From NCBI RefSeq assembly GCF_028683095.1, contig NZ_JAJUBC010000020.1, positions 47,377 to 111,376 of the forward strand: DNA of 64,000 nt. The letters run 5' to 3'. A model generated the notes under the pieces. That model searched no databases. It worked only from the letters and a program-made list of their open reading frames with translations, and was not told the origin of the DNA. Positions within the stretch are counted from its first letter, which is position 1, and the number at the start of each line of letters is the position of its first letter. The position numbers and the translations under genes were made by a program. This stretch comes from Enterovibrio gelatinilyticus (GTDB lineage Bacteria > Pseudomonadota > Gammaproteobacteria > Enterobacterales > Vibrionaceae). Positions 20,595 to 31,363 of the stretch are shown here, piece after piece.

Positions 20595-22916
20595 CTACTC
20601 TTTTCTTTTGGGGCGTCCAAACATCTTCCGGTACCAAAATGCTTCCAGATCAAGACGTCGACTAAGAATTCGCCAACTAGATGGTGAAAATTGCACACTC
20701 ACCTGACCATGCATACCAGTTTCATACCAATCAATGTTTCGATGCTCATAACGCGCAACCACATCCGGATGCGGCAAATTCCAGGGAGTATAACGTCCGG
20801 TTGAGGCAATAGCGGCCTGCGGCTGCACGCGTTCGATGAACTCAACCGACGAGGATGTTTTACTGCCATGGTGCGGCACAATCAAAACATCGGTGTCCAA
20901 CTCCTCTTCGTGTGCCACGAGATAAGACTCCCCCGCTATTGGCATATCTCCAGTCAACATAACGCTATGAATGCCATCTGTTACCAGCACCACACAAGAA
21001 TCTGGGTTTCTCGCTTCGTCAACGAGAGCGAGTGGATACAGGGCGCTAAATTGTAAGCCATTCCATTCCCAACGCTCACCCCGCTGACAAGGAAACATAT
21101 CGGGATGATTCTCGCTGATTCTCACCCATTGAGGTTCAAGATTGTCGATCGCCCATGCCATCCCGCCAGCATGATCGTTATCTCGGTGGCTAAGGATAAG
21201 CCCGACCAGCCGACTACCTCTTGATTGCAAGATCGGCGAAACAACACTTTCTACGATGCTTCCCGATGACCATGCTCCCCCCGTGTCATAGAGTACAGCT
21301 TCCCCTTCTTTTTCTATCAGTACGGCTAATCCATGCCCCACATCAAGCACGTCGACCTTCCAACTGTCTGCGTCATCAGCCCCGCCTTCCCACATCACTA
21401 ACACAGTGACGAGTGCGCCAAACAATAGTGGAAACCGCCTCATTTTCAGCGTCAGCCAAAGGAAAACCGTGATGATAAATATCAACAACCAAAGCCAAGG
21501 TACACGCTCGATAGAAAGCCATCCAAACGAGGCCGTCTCTAATGCAAATAACAAAGGACGTAATGACCAGTCTACTGCCATCCATACCCAGTTGTCCGCG
21601 ACGAGAGGAGAGATGAGTAAGGCCAAAAGAACTAGGGGGACGGTAATCAAACTAACAAGAGGAACCGCAAACAAGTTATAGAGAATTGACGTCATACTGA
21701 TGCCGCCAAACCATGCCCACATGAAGGGCAACATGCCAACCGTGAGAAAGCACTGCATCTGAAATAACAACTTGAAATAGCGTTTTAGGGAAGGGATAAG
21801 CAACCCGCTTTTCTCGATGCCTTCGTTGCTATTTACGCTGTTTTCTATGTCATCACACCGTCTCTTTTGCCCCACCAATGACATGAGGCACAGCACAAAA
21901 ACGGCACCAAAAGACAACCAAAAGCTCGCGGAAAAGATGGACAGTGGGTCAACGACCAACACTACGGACAGTACCATCAAGAATGTGTTAAATGGACTGA
22001 CACTGAAGCCTGTTTGCCGAATAAGAGAGAACGTGATGAGGGCGATAAGTGCACGTTGCGCTGTCAATGAAAAACCAGCCATCCATGCATAACCTAACGC
22101 AAAAAACAGCCCCACCATGGCAGCGACCCAAAGCCCTTGATCATGTCTAAACAATAAAGGTAACAACAGCTTGGTGACACTGTAACCAAAGAAAAATGCC
22201 AATCCGATATGTAGACCTGAAATCGCGAGTAAATGGGCTAACCCAGTATCTCTAAGCTTCATCCAATCAGACTGTTGCAACAAAAATCGTTCGCCAAACC
22301 CCAGCGCGACTAAATACCGAAAAGACGGATAATCTCGAATTTCGTTAGTCACTTTCTCGAACAATTGCTGGCGATAAGAAACACTGTCGTCAAGCATTTC
22401 TGCGGTTAACACAGAGCCTTTAGCATGAATATGACGTGACAAAAAATAGGTTTCGGCATCAAAACCCGCTTCATTCAAACGACCATAGGGCTCTCTTAAC
22501 CTTGCGGTCATTTCCCAGCGTTGTCCTTGCTTAACTGGCTGATCACTTCGCCAATAGAGACGTACTCTAAATGTCTCAAAAGTGGTCAATTTGCGTCCAT
22601 TCACTGTGTCGACATCAAAGATTACACTTGTTTGCCGTTTTTCAGCTGTAAAAAGGCTGCCAACTTTTCCTGCTATGGTAATATTCTGAGCCACTGTCTG
22701 AGCGGAAATGGTTTTGAATGTAAACAGAGCCGCAGAGCTGGATGCCACTAGACAGCCAAGGGTGAGACCGATGAAAAACACGGATACGTGCTTTCTTAGG
22801 GCAAGCAAAATGACAAGCGTGATAAATGAGCCCATCAGCGATGTGCTGATTTCTGGAATGTCTGGCCACCATTTGAGCGTGACGATAGCCACCACGATAC
22901 CCAGTAACAATTTCAT
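20595..22916 (-). CDS. comEC: DNA uptake channel protein ComEC/Rec2
   Basis: A 773-aa protein. It has N-terminal membrane helices (residues 1-60), the ComEC OB-like domain with GKVGSLFTAEKRQ, and the competence domain of many helices with HLLAISGLHIGLAFF. The C-terminal metallo-beta-lactamase-like domain has VDVLDVGHGLAVLIE, SHRDNDHAGG and VPHHGSKTSS. ComEC carries single-stranded DNA across the inner membrane during natural transformation. It is upstream of msbA with 35 bp between, and divergent from the DUF2062 gene. Vibrios are naturally competent on chitin, which matches a full-length gene. Confidence 0.97.
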   Translation of the reverse strand: MKLLLGIVVAIVTLKWWPDIPEISTSLMGSFITLVILLALRKHVSVFFIGLTLGCLVASSSAALFTFKTISAQTVAQNITIAGKVGSLFTAEKRQTSVIFDVDTVNGRKLTTFETFRVRLYWRSDQPVKQGQRWEMTARLREPYGRLNEAGFDAETYFLSRHIHAKGSVLTAEMLDDSVSYRQQLFEKVTNEIRDYPSFRYLVALGFGERFLLQQSDWMKLRDTGLAHLLAISGLHIGLAFFFGYSVTKLLLPLLFRHDQGLWVAAMVGLFFALGYAWMAGFSLTAQRALIALITFSLIRQTGFSVSPFNTFLMVLSVVLVVDPLSIFSASFWLSFGAVFVLCLMSLVGQKRRCDDIENSVNSNEGIEKSGLLIPSLKRYFKLLFQMQCFLTVGMLPFMWAWFGGISMTSILYNLFAVPLVSLITVPLVLLALLISPLVADNWVWMAVDWSLRPLLFALETASFGWLSIERVPWLWLLIFIITVFLWLTLKMRRFPLLFGALVTVLVMWEGGADDADSWKVDVLDVGHGLAVLIEKEGEAVLYDTGGAWSSGSIVESVVSPILQSRGSRLVGLILSHRDNDHAGGMAWAIDNLEPQWVRISENHPDMFPCQRGERWEWNGLQFSALYPLALVDEARNPDSCVVLVTDGIHSVMLTGDMPIAGESYLVAHEEELDTDVLIVPHHGSKTSSSVEFIERVQPQAAIASTGRYTPWNLPHPDVVARYEHRNIDWYETGMHGQVSVQFSPSSWRILSRRLDLEAFWYRKMFGRPKRKE

Positions 22917-22948
22917 GAAGGTATCAATTCCGTGTTAAATGAAAATCT

Positions 22949-23530
22949 ATGCCAAGAAAAATAATTAAAAAATTTCTCCCCAGACACGACGTGATCCGCA
23001 AACAAAAAGCGCTCGCGGTGTTTGGCAATCTGCTTTACGACCCAAACCTTTGGTGTTTGAATCGTCGCTCTGCGTCTGGCGCGTTCGCTGTTGGCTTGTT
23101 TATGGCGTTCATTCCCCTTCCTAGCCAAATGATCATGGCTGCTGGCCTTGCCATCATGTTTGGGGTGAACCTTCCTCTGTCTGTTGCCTTGGTGTGGATC
23201 ACGAATCCAGTCACCATGCCCGTCATTTTTTATGGCGCTTACAAGGTCGGCACTTGGTTGTTGGGCACTCCCAATACCCATTTTCATTTTGAACTGACAT
23301 GGGATTTTCTGTTCGGTCAAATGCATCAAATTGGCCCACCGTTTTTGCTGGGAAGTTTGGTATGTGCTTTTTTCTTTGCCGCAGTGGGATACTTTAGTGT
23401 TCGCGGCCTTTGGCGCTATTCAGTGGTGAGAAGCTGGCAGAAACGCCGATTGCGTTTGCCTAAAATCAAAGTGCTAAAGAAAAAGAAACCCTCTCAAAAT
23501 AGCCAAGACCAGAAAAACCAAGACAACTAA
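22949..23530 (+). CDS. DUF2062 membrane protein
   Basis: A 193-aa protein with a basic N-terminus (MPRKIIKKFLPRHDVIRKQK). About three hydrophobic segments follow: ASGAFAVGLFMAFIPLPSQM, ALVWITNPVTMPVIFYGAYKVG, and PPFLLGSLVCAFFFAAVGYF. The P-L-P-S-Q-M and TNPVTMPVIF motifs are DUF2062 hallmarks. The function is unknown; the family often sits beside comEC or lipid A genes. The C-terminal tail is very lysine-rich. It is divergent from comEC with only 32 bp between the starts, so the promoters overlap. Confidence 0.92.
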   Translation: MPRKIIKKFLPRHDVIRKQKALAVFGNLLYDPNLWCLNRRSASGAFAVGLFMAFIPLPSQMIMAAGLAIMFGVNLPLSVALVWITNPVTMPVIFYGAYKVGTWLLGTPNTHFHFELTWDFLFGQMHQIGPPFLLGSLVCAFFFAAVGYFSVRGLWRYSVVRSWQKRRLRLPKIKVLKKKKPSQNSQDQKNQDN

Positions 23531-23546
23531 AAAACACACATACAAA

Positions 23547-23576
23547 AATACCCCGCTTTTGCGGGGTATTTTTTTC
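23547..23576. terminator. Terminator after the DUF2062 gene
   Basis: AATACCCCGC-TTTT-GCGGGGTATT followed by a T run. The AT-rich flanks let it serve lolE from the other side as well. Confidence 0.95.
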
Positions 23577-23673
23577 GTATTGAATAGGATGCGAGATGTT
23601 ATGTGTTGAAGCGGTACAAGGCTGTAATTCTACAACTTATCAACGGGATGTCCTCCCAACTCTTAGGCGTTAC

Positions 23674-24918
23674 CTATCGTGCACTCAATACCGTCGCGGG
23701 TTGCAATTTACAGGCACGCTGCGCAGGATACCAAGTTGCCAACAAGCTCAATACAACAGCAGTAGCAGAAACCATAAACACATCGCTGTAGTGCAATTCC
23801 GTCGGTAAAAAGTCGACGAAATAGATGTCGCCAGAGAGAAAGTCCTGCCCTGTTAATCGCTCAATACCACCCACAATAGTTGTGAGATTTAACGCAATTA
23901 AACAGCCAGCCATCGATCCCATCACACTGCCCAACAAACCAGAAAGCAAACCGTGCCATATGAAAATCGAGCGAATCAGTCCATCTTTTGCCCCCATGGT
24001 GCGGAGCACTGCCACGTCAGCAGCCCGGTCTTTCACCGCCATCATGAGCGTTGAAACGATATTGAAGCAAGCAACGCCAATCACAAGCACCATGACCAAA
24101 TACATGATCACACGAACCATCTGAATATCGCGATAAAGGAAGCCATACTCCTGAGTCCAGTTCTTAAGGTACACATAAGCCGTCAGTGTTCGGCCGACTT
24201 CTCGCACGATACTTCTCGCATCGAGAGGGTCCGTTAACTTCAACGCGACACCAGAAACCATGTCCCCAATGCCCAAGTATGCTTGTGCATCCTGAATAGG
24301 GATAAGCGCTAAGCCATGATCAACCTGACCCGCCAAGCTCAAAATGCCAGATACTTGAAGCCGTATGCGCTTTGGCGCTCGCAATTTAAGGTCTGGGTCA
24401 GGAGAAGGCACCAGTGCCGTTATCCAATCCCCAACTTCTACGCCCAATCCATCCGCAATGCCTTTACCCAGTACAACAGCATGATTGCCTCCTACAAGAG
24501 AAGACCAACCATCCCCCACCACGTAGTCTTTGATATTGCTTACATTAACCTCTTGTAACGCATCAATACCACGAAGTTGAACGGGCTTTAAGTTCGCGCC
24601 TTTTTCAAGTAAGGCGGTTAAGGTGACATAGGGTGCACCTGCAACAACGCGGGGGTTCGCGACCGCGGTCTTTTGCATGGTTTCCCATTCTTTAACTGGC
24701 GTATTTACCCCTTCCAATTGAGCATGAGGGATCACTGCCAACACACGATTATTCAGCTCTCGTTCGAAGCCATTCATTGCTGACAAACCAACAATGATCA
24801 CCATGACACCAACAGAAATACCAATCATTGAGGAAACGGAAATAAACGACACCAGTTTATTGCGGCTTTTGGCCTTACTAAATCGACGCCCAATAAACAG
24901 TGCTAACGGTTCGATCAT
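23674..24918 (-). CDS. lolE: Lipoprotein-releasing ABC transporter permease LolE
   Basis: A 414-aa inner-membrane permease with four membrane segments (one at about residues 22-47, three in the last 150) around a large periplasmic domain. N-terminal [20 protein letters not shown] and [25 protein letters not shown] are typical of LolC/E. With LolC and LolD it extracts outer-membrane lipoproteins and hands them to LolA. ATGA overlap with lolD stop shows coupling. The last gene of lolCDE. Confidence 0.96.
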   Translation of the reverse strand: MIEPLALFIGRRFSKAKSRNKLVSFISVSSMIGISVGVMVIIVGLSAMNGFERELNNRVLAVIPHAQLEGVNTPVKEWETMQKTAVANPRVVAGAPYVTLTALLEKGANLKPVQLRGIDALQEVNVSNIKDYVVGDGWSSLVGGNHAVVLGKGIADGLGVEVGDWITALVPSPDPDLKLRAPKRIRLQVSGILSLAGQVDHGLALIPIQDAQAYLGIGDMVSGVALKLTDPLDARSIVREVGRTLTAYVYLKNWTQEYGFLYRDIQMVRVIMYLVMVLVIGVACFNIVSTLMMAVKDRAADVAVLRTMGAKDGLIRSIFIWHGLLSGLLGSVMGSMAGCLIALNLTTIVGGIERLTGQDFLSGDIYFVDFLPTELHYSDVFMVSATAVVLSLLATWYPAQRACKLQPATVLSAR

Positions 24919-25616
24919 GCTGAGACAACCTCACTGTGTTGCTCCACGAACTGACCATCTAACATCGACAACTGTCGGTCCATTTTTCCGGCCAGTTCTT
25001 GATCGTGTGTCACCACCAAAAAAGCTGTGTTGAACTCACGGTTCAATTCACGCATTAGGTCATAAATATCTAGCGCAGTCTTATGATCCAGGTTACCCGT
25101 TGGTTCATCTGCCAATACCAGTGCAGGACGATTCACGACAGCACGAGCAATCGCGACACGTTGACGCTCTCCGCCTGAAAGCTCGGAAGGACGGTGCTCG
25201 GCACGGTGGGACATTCCCACTGCATCTAAAATTTCCAGCGCCCTTCGCTTCGCTTCTACAGGTTTCTCTCCCCCTATCATCAGAGGCATCGCCACATTTT
25301 CCACTGCCGTAAAGTCAGCAAGAAGGTGATGAAATTGGTAGATAAATCCAATGTTGCGATTGCGAAGTGTTGCCTGATCAGATGCACGCATTTTGATCAA
25401 ATCTTTTCCATCAAAGTTCACTGAGCCTTCAGTTAACGTATCAAGTGCGCCCAGTACGTGCAGCAAGGTGCTCTTTCCTGACCCTGACGCACCCACAATC
25501 GCCACCAACTCCCCTTTATCGATAGAGAAGGATACGCCTTTCAACACGTGCGTTTTTAACTCGCCTTCTTGATAGGTTTTCACAACGTTTGAACAGGTAA
25601 GTAGCGTATTACTCAT
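24915..25616 (-). CDS. lolD: Lipoprotein-releasing ABC transporter ATPase LolD
   Basis: A 233-aa ATPase when read from [20 protein letters not shown]; an upstream start at 25676 is rejected because it lies inside lolC. Walker A is GASGSGKST (near residue 45), the signature [14 protein letters not shown], and Walker [13 protein letters not shown]. It powers release of lipoproteins by LolCE. It overlaps lolC by 8 bp and lolE by 4 bp. Confidence 0.97.
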   Translation of the reverse strand: MSNTLLTCSNVVKTYQEGELKTHVLKGVSFSIDKGELVAIVGASGSGKSTLLHVLGALDTLTEGSVNFDGKDLIKMRASDQATLRNRNIGFIYQFHHLLADFTAVENVAMPLMIGGEKPVEAKRRALEILDAVGMSHRAEHRPSELSGGERQRVAIARAVVNRPALVLADEPTGNLDHKTALDIYDLMRELNREFNTAFLVVTHDQELAGKMDRQLSMLDGQFVEQHSEVVSA

Positions 25617-26805
25617 AGCGAAGAGCCTCAGCAGGACGAACAGACGCCGCCTTAAATGATGGGAACAAGGTAGCAAGCAGACTCAGCACAATTGCGCCTA
25701 CCACTACGGAAAGAACTTGCTCTGTTTTAACCACAACCGGCAAAGCAATGCCATTGCCGAGCAAACTCAAATTGAACAGGTGCATAATTTCATTGATATT
25801 CATTGCCAGAGCAGTACCAAGTAAACCGCCAAGCATCGCGCCAATTACACCACTGCTGGCGCCCTGCACGACAAACAATGCCACAATGCTTTTGTGCCTC
25901 ATGCCCTGTGTTTTTAATATGGCAACTTCAGCCTGTTTTTCCATAACCACCATAATGAGCGCTGAGATTATGTTGAATGCCGCCACCATAATGATGAGGC
26001 TTAACATTAACCCCATCATATTTTTTTCCATTTTTACCGCTTGAAAAAGCTCACCGCGTAGTTCTCGCCAATCGGACCATTCGTATCCCATGGTTTCAGC
26101 AATTTGCTTAATGGTCGGCACATCAAAAGGATCTTCAAGAAACAGCCTAAGATCTGCTGGTTGTGAACGAGGAAGGCGCATTAATCGTGCAACGTCATTG
26201 AGGTTGGCATACATGAGTTGGCCATCAACATCCGTGGCAGTGTCATAGATACCTGCAACGGTAAAATTACGCTGAGAGGGAATGCGGCCCACAGGAGTGA
26301 ATTGACTCGCACTGGTGATCATCACGCGGACTTTGTCGCCCACGGACACATCTAAATCACGCGCTATTTTTCTACCCAAAACCAGATGATACGCACCCGG
26401 CTTCAACATTTCGAATGAACCACGCACCATGAACTCACGAATGGGTTCAGGACTGTTAGGCTCAACGCCCAGCAAGCGTCCTGCCGCAATCGAAACTGGG
26501 CTTTGCACGACGGCATCAGTGCTTACGATTGGCGCCGTGCCCGTCACGTTATTCCAATTCGCAATCGTGTTCACATCGGGAGCGAGCTCTGCATCGCCAG
26601 AAATCACCGCTTGCGGTAAAACCCCCAAGATACGATGTTTCAACTGACCTTCGAAACCATTCATCACCGAAAGTACCGTCACTAATGCCATCACACCAAT
26701 GGTGATGCCCGCGGTCGACATATACGAAACGAACCGGCCAAATTTGTCGCCTGAACGCCCACGTAAATAACGTAAGCCAATAAACACCGATAAAGGGTGA
26801 TACAT
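25609..26805 (-). CDS. lolC: Lipoprotein-releasing ABC transporter permease LolC
   Basis: A 398-aa permease from [20 protein letters not shown]; the start five codons upstream is less likely because MYHPLS is the family start. It has one N-terminal and three C-terminal membrane helices around a periplasmic domain with the hook region that binds LolA. First gene of lolCDE, whose promoter should lie within 26806-26900. Confidence 0.95.
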   Translation of the reverse strand: MYHPLSVFIGLRYLRGRSGDKFGRFVSYMSTAGITIGVMALVTVLSVMNGFEGQLKHRILGVLPQAVISGDAELAPDVNTIANWNNVTGTAPIVSTDAVVQSPVSIAAGRLLGVEPNSPEPIREFMVRGSFEMLKPGAYHLVLGRKIARDLDVSVGDKVRVMITSASQFTPVGRIPSQRNFTVAGIYDTATDVDGQLMYANLNDVARLMRLPRSQPADLRLFLEDPFDVPTIKQIAETMGYEWSDWRELRGELFQAVKMEKNMMGLMLSLIIMVAAFNIISALIMVVMEKQAEVAILKTQGMRHKSIVALFVVQGASSGVIGAMLGGLLGTALAMNINEIMHLFNLSLLGNGIALPVVVKTEQVLSVVVGAIVLSLLATLFPSFKAASVRPAEALRYE

Positions 26806-27284
26806 AAATCGAATTCTCAACGAGTCATTTGGACTACTCTAAATACCATTCAATAGTCCGTTGTTATGTGTGCTTACCCAACCGCTTCAATGCTTCGCCA
26901 GCTCGTAAGATGAAAGATTGTATTTCATCGTATGAGCGCTTTAGTTAGCGTGGGTATAGTGAACAGCAAGAATACCTTTAAGGTCAGCGGATTGCCATGA
27001 AACCCAACCTCACCACCCGCGGTTAGGTGCTTTTTCAAACAAATCGTTCCATTCTTCTTACAACACAGCCTTCTTATTCGCAGATACTGTGACTTGCGCT
27101 AACCCAATGCGCCCATGACGACCTAGAACCGAGATCATGAACCGCCCATCGTTTTATCGAGTACTCAAGTTCATTGGCGCTGTTCTCCATCAACAGGCAA
27201 AGAATCAAACACCTTAAGCACAGAAACATGCATATTGGGTCAGTTTGGGTATAATCAACAGATTACAAAGCATTAGGACACACA
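26806..27284. other. Gene-free 479-bp interval between lolC and the PilZ gene
   Basis: No ORF of 60 codons or more and no RNA gene is visible. It must hold the lolC promoter and the promoter of the PilZ-mfd unit. A TATAAT hexamer at 27250-27255, 35 bp before the PilZ start, is a good -10 candidate; no strong -35 is seen 17 bp upstream. The middle (26880-27200) has no recognised content. Confidence 0.55.
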
Positions 27285-27851
27285 ATGAGTCAGGACGAAT
27301 ACTTTTCCGTACATGCGCACCTAAAAATTAATGTGGAAGAATTAGGTGATGGCGAGCATGTCCCGTCTGACGTAGAGTTTGGCCGTGAAATCCCGATTGC
27401 TTTTCGTATTGCTAGCGACTGTGGTGTTCTAGATAGTAGCGTCGAAAAAGAAATCCATACGCTGCATAACGACCAAGGTCATGCCTTGAGCAAATTTCTG
27501 ACCGCTCAGAATGAAAAGATCAATTTGTTGCTCGGCTTTATGTTGTCTCAACAAGATGATCCCAACCTTCGATTTCAGACTGAAACTTTCGGAGCCAGCA
27601 GCCTCACGTTCATCGCCAAGAAGGCATTTCAGAAAGGACAGCATCTTCGCCTAAAGCTCTTTCTTGAGAACCCTCCTTCCGCCATTTACTGCTACGGTAC
27701 CGTGTACGGATGCAAAGAAAAAAATGGTAAGTTTGCCGTGGGTATTAAATACACACGCCTTCAAGAAGAAGACAGAGATGTGCTGATCCGTGCTGCGCTT
27801 CATCAGCAGCAGAAGCTTCTTAGACAACGCGCATTAGAAAGAGATAACTAA
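27285..27851 (+). CDS. PilZ-domain protein, PlzB-like
   Basis: A 188-aa cytosolic protein located just before mfd. The C-terminal half (GQHLRLKLFLENPPSAIYCYGTV, then KFAVGIKYTRLQEEDRDVLI) has the PilZ beta-barrel pattern. The c-di-GMP signature RxxxR is not visible before it, and D/NxSxxG is only loosely present as FGASSLTF, so c-di-GMP binding is doubtful. By position next to mfd and lolC it matches V. cholerae PlzB from memory. AGGACACACA precedes the ATG. It is 10 bp from mfd, thus likely co-transcribed. Confidence 0.8.
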   Translation: MSQDEYFSVHAHLKINVEELGDGEHVPSDVEFGREIPIAFRIASDCGVLDSSVEKEIHTLHNDQGHALSKFLTAQNEKINLLLGFMLSQQDDPNLRFQTETFGASSLTFIAKKAFQKGQHLRLKLFLENPPSAIYCYGTVYGCKEKNGKFAVGIKYTRLQEEDRDVLIRAALHQQQKLLRQRALERDN

Positions 27852-27861
27852 GCCCCAAATC

Positions 27862-30800
27862 ATGAAAGATAACGCTTTATTTACCTTGCCTTCGCCAACC
27901 AAAGCCGGCGACACACGTGTTATTGCCAATCTCCTTGGCGCTTCACTGCCTCTAACCATTGCCAATATTGCGGATAAGCAGCAAAGATTGATGTTGTTGG
28001 TCGTCCCAGACAATCAAACAGCGCTAAAGCTTCAGCCAGAAATACAGCAGTTTACAGGGCAATCGTGCCATGTTTTCCCAGATTGGGAGACACTGCCCTA
28101 TGATAACTTTTCACCGCACCAAGACATCATCTCTGATCGTATTGCTCGGCTCTATCAGTTATCTAAACAAACCGCTGGGATACTGATCATTCCGGTATCT
28201 ACCTTGCTGCAACGCGTCATGCCGAAATCCTTCTTGGTTCAGCATGCGTTGATGGTAAAGAAAGGTGATTTGTTATCACTTGAAAAGCTACGTCATCAAC
28301 TCGAATTATCTGGCTATCGTCATGTTGATCAGGTTATCCAACATGGTGAGTACGCAAGCCGTGGTTCGATTCTTGACCTGTTTCCAATGGGGTCTAACCA
28401 TCCTTTCCGCATCGATTTCTTCGATGACGAAGTGGACACCATTAGAGAGTTTGACCCAGAGAACCAACGTTCTACTCAAGAACTCGATCATATCAACTTG
28501 TTGCCCGCACACGAGTTCCCAACAGATGACGAAGCTGTTGAGCAATTTCGCGTTCGCTGGCGCGAGCGATTTGAAGCAAGGCGTGAGCCGGAATCCATCT
28601 ACCAGCAGGTAAGCAAAAAGACATGGCCAGCAGGCATTGAGTACTGGCAGCCACTTTTCTTTGAGCGCACCGAAACGCTGTTTGACTACTTACCCAACGA
28701 CACTCTCTTGCTCACCAAAGGTGACTTGGAATCTGCCGCTAATCAGTTTTTAACCGATGCTGAGTATCGTTTCGACCAACGCCGAGTCGATCCACTGCGC
28801 CCTCTGCTGCCACCCATTGAGATTTGGCAGAACGTTGAAGAACTATTTTCTGCGTTTAAAGCATACCCGCGCATCAAGCTACAGATTGATTCAACAGAAG
28901 ATAAAGCCGGACGACAAAATGCGCCCATTAAGGATTTACCAGACCTCACAGTAAATCAGCAGCTCAAAGAACCATTAGGCTCACTGCGCAAGTTCACTGA
29001 AGACTTCAAAGGCAAAGTGGTGTTTTCCGTTGAAACGGAAGGACGCCGAGAAGCCATGCTGGATCTTCTCGCTCGTATCAAGATTCGCCCTTTCGTTAGT
29101 GCCAACCTCGAAGAAGCGATAAATGCACCAACATCGTTTGCCATGGTGGTCGGCCCAGCAGAACGAGGATTTGTCTGCGAGAAACCCGCCTTTGCGCTGA
29201 TTTGTGAAAGCAACTTACTCGGTGAGCGCGTTATACAACAACGCCGCCGCGGAGATAAAAAGGCAGCGGTTAACAGCGATACCATGATCCGAAATCTTGC
29301 AGAGTTGCAGATTGGACAGCCTGTTGTTCACCTCGAACATGGTGTGGGCCGCTACCTAGGGCTCCAAACGCTAGAAGCTGGCGGCATTGAAACTGAATAT
29401 GTCACACTGGAATATCAGCAAGGCTCCAAGCTCTATGTACCCGTTGCATCACTGCATTTGATCAGCCGATACAGTGGCGGCGCCGAAGAAACCGCCCCGC
29501 TACACCGTCTTGGTGGCGAAGCGTGGGAGAAAGCGCGTAAGAAAGCCGCAGAGAAAGTCAGAGATGTTGCCGCAGAGCTACTCGATGTATATGCCAAACG
29601 TGCTACCAAACCCGGCTTTGCGTTTAAACACGACCGAGAAGCATACTTAGATTTCTGCTCGAGCTTCCCATTTGAAGAGACCCCAGACCAATCTCAAGCC
29701 ATCAATGCTGTACTCTCTGACATGTGCCAGCCTATCGCAATGGATCGCTTGGTATGTGGCGATGTAGGTTTTGGTAAAACAGAAGTCGCCATGCGAGCAA
29801 CCTTCTTGTCGGTCAATAACAACAAACAAGTTGCCGTACTTGTGCCAACCACACTGTTAGCACAACAGCACTTTGAGAACTTCCGAGATCGATTTGCCAA
29901 CCAACCTGTTCGCGTAGAAGTATTGTCTCGATTCAAGTCTGCCAAAGAACAAAAAGCCATTCTTGCCGACTGTGCTGAAGGCAAGATCGACATACTTATC
30001 GGCACACATAAACTGCTGCAAAGCGATGTGAAGTTCGAAGACCTCGGTTTACTGATTGTCGATGAAGAACACCGCTTTGGTGTTCGACAAAAAGAGAAAG
30101 TCAAAGCCATGCGTGCAGATGTCGACATTCTCACGCTCACTGCGACCCCAATTCCTCGTACATTGAATATGGCGATGAGTGGCATGCGTGATTTGTCTAT
30201 CATCGCCACGCCACCTTCACGTCGCTTGGCCATCAAGACTTTCGTTCGAGAGCGAGAGGACGCGATGATCCGCGAGGCGTTGCTGCGTGAAATCATGCGT
30301 GGTGGGCAGGTCTACTTCCTTCACAATGATGTCGACAGCATTGAAAAAGCCGCAGACGAATTGGCTGAACTGGTACCTGAAGCTCGCGTTACCGTCGCTC
30401 ACGGACAAATGCGTGAGCGTGAACTCGAACGTATCATGTCTGATTTCTACCACCAGCGTTTCAATGTATTGGTGTGCACCACCATTATCGAAACGGGCAT
30501 CGACGTTCCAACTGCCAATACCATATTGATGAACAGAGCCGATCGTTTAGGCCTCGCTCAATTGCATCAATTGCGTGGTCGTGTCGGGCGATCGCACCAC
30601 CAAGCATATGCTTACTTACTCACCCCACATCCAAAACGGATGACGAAAGATGCGGTTAAGCGTCTTGAAGCCATCTCGTCGCTCGAAGATCTTGGCGCAG
30701 GTTTCACGCTTGCCACACACGATCTTGAAATACGTGGCGCGGGTGAATTGTTAGGTGAAGAACAAAGTGGTCAAATTCACTCTGTGGGTTTCACGCTGTA

Positions 30801-31326
30801 TATGGAAATGCTTGAGCAAGCGGTAGAAGCATTAAAAGAAGGTAAAGAGCCATCATTGGAAGACTTGCTCAATCAGCAAACCGATGTTGAATTACGCTTA
30901 CCTGCGCTGCTGCCTGATAGCTATATCCCAGACATCAATACTCGCCTATCACTATACAAACGTATTGCGGGTACCAAATCACAAGATGAGATTGAAGAGC
31001 TAAGAGTTGAGCTGATTGATCGATTTGGTTTGTTGCCTGATGCAGCATCGAATTTGCTCAAAGTGCAACAGATTAAACTAGATGCAGCGAAACTAGGTGT
31101 ACGTAAGATCGACGCTCATGATAGAGGCGGTGTGATCGAGTTTAACCAAAACGCCCAAATTGATCCCGGCTTCTTGGTGGGTCTGTTACAATCGCACCCA
31201 ACTCGATATCGTTTCGATGGACCAACCAAACTAAGAATTGTGGAGTCACTGACTGATCGCAGAGAAAGGGTTGAGTTCATAGAGACACTACTGACCCAAT
31301 TTGCTGACAACCTATTGGTCGCCTGA
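27862..31326 (+). CDS. mfd: Transcription-repair coupling factor Mfd
   Basis: A 1154-aa SF2 translocase, the normal length. It has an N-terminal UvrB-like module (to about residue 340) and an RNA-polymerase-binding CarD-like domain near residues 475-545 (GQPVVHLEHGVGRYLGL). The motor domain has Walker A CGDVGFGKTEVA at about residue 631 and DEEHRFG at about 733, with RGRVGRSHHQAYAYL further on. The C-terminal TRCF domain follows. Mfd removes stalled RNA polymerase and recruits UvrA. It follows the PilZ gene by 10 bp and precedes csiV. Confidence 0.99.
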   Translation: MKDNALFTLPSPTKAGDTRVIANLLGASLPLTIANIADKQQRLMLLVVPDNQTALKLQPEIQQFTGQSCHVFPDWETLPYDNFSPHQDIISDRIARLYQLSKQTAGILIIPVSTLLQRVMPKSFLVQHALMVKKGDLLSLEKLRHQLELSGYRHVDQVIQHGEYASRGSILDLFPMGSNHPFRIDFFDDEVDTIREFDPENQRSTQELDHINLLPAHEFPTDDEAVEQFRVRWRERFEARREPESIYQQVSKKTWPAGIEYWQPLFFERTETLFDYLPNDTLLLTKGDLESAANQFLTDAEYRFDQRRVDPLRPLLPPIEIWQNVEELFSAFKAYPRIKLQIDSTEDKAGRQNAPIKDLPDLTVNQQLKEPLGSLRKFTEDFKGKVVFSVETEGRREAMLDLLARIKIRPFVSANLEEAINAPTSFAMVVGPAERGFVCEKPAFALICESNLLGERVIQQRRRGDKKAAVNSDTMIRNLAELQIGQPVVHLEHGVGRYLGLQTLEAGGIETEYVTLEYQQGSKLYVPVASLHLISRYSGGAEETAPLHRLGGEAWEKARKKAAEKVRDVAAELLDVYAKRATKPGFAFKHDREAYLDFCSSFPFEETPDQSQAINAVLSDMCQPIAMDRLVCGDVGFGKTEVAMRATFLSVNNNKQVAVLVPTTLLAQQHFENFRDRFANQPVRVEVLSRFKSAKEQKAILADCAEGKIDILIGTHKLLQSDVKFEDLGLLIVDEEHRFGVRQKEKVKAMRADVDILTLTATPIPRTLNMAMSGMRDLSIIATPPSRRLAIKTFVREREDAMIREALLREIMRGGQVYFLHNDVDSIEKAADELAELVPEARVTVAHGQMRERELERIMSDFYHQRFNVLVCTTIIETGIDVPTANTILMNRADRLGLAQLHQLRGRVGRSHHQAYAYLLTPHPKRMTKDAVKRLEAISSLEDLGAGFTLATHDLEIRGAGELLGEEQSGQIHSVGFTLYMEMLEQAVEALKEGKEPSLEDLLNQQTDVELRLPALLPDSYIPDINTRLSLYKRIAGTKSQDEIEELRVELIDRFGLLPDAASNLLKVQQIKLDAAKLGVRKIDAHDRGGVIEFNQNAQIDPGFLVGLLQSHPTRYRFDGPTKLRIVESLTDRRERVEFIETLLTQFADNLLVA

Positions 31327-31363
31327 GTCATTGGCGACAAGATGCTATTAACGGAGTAATGCT

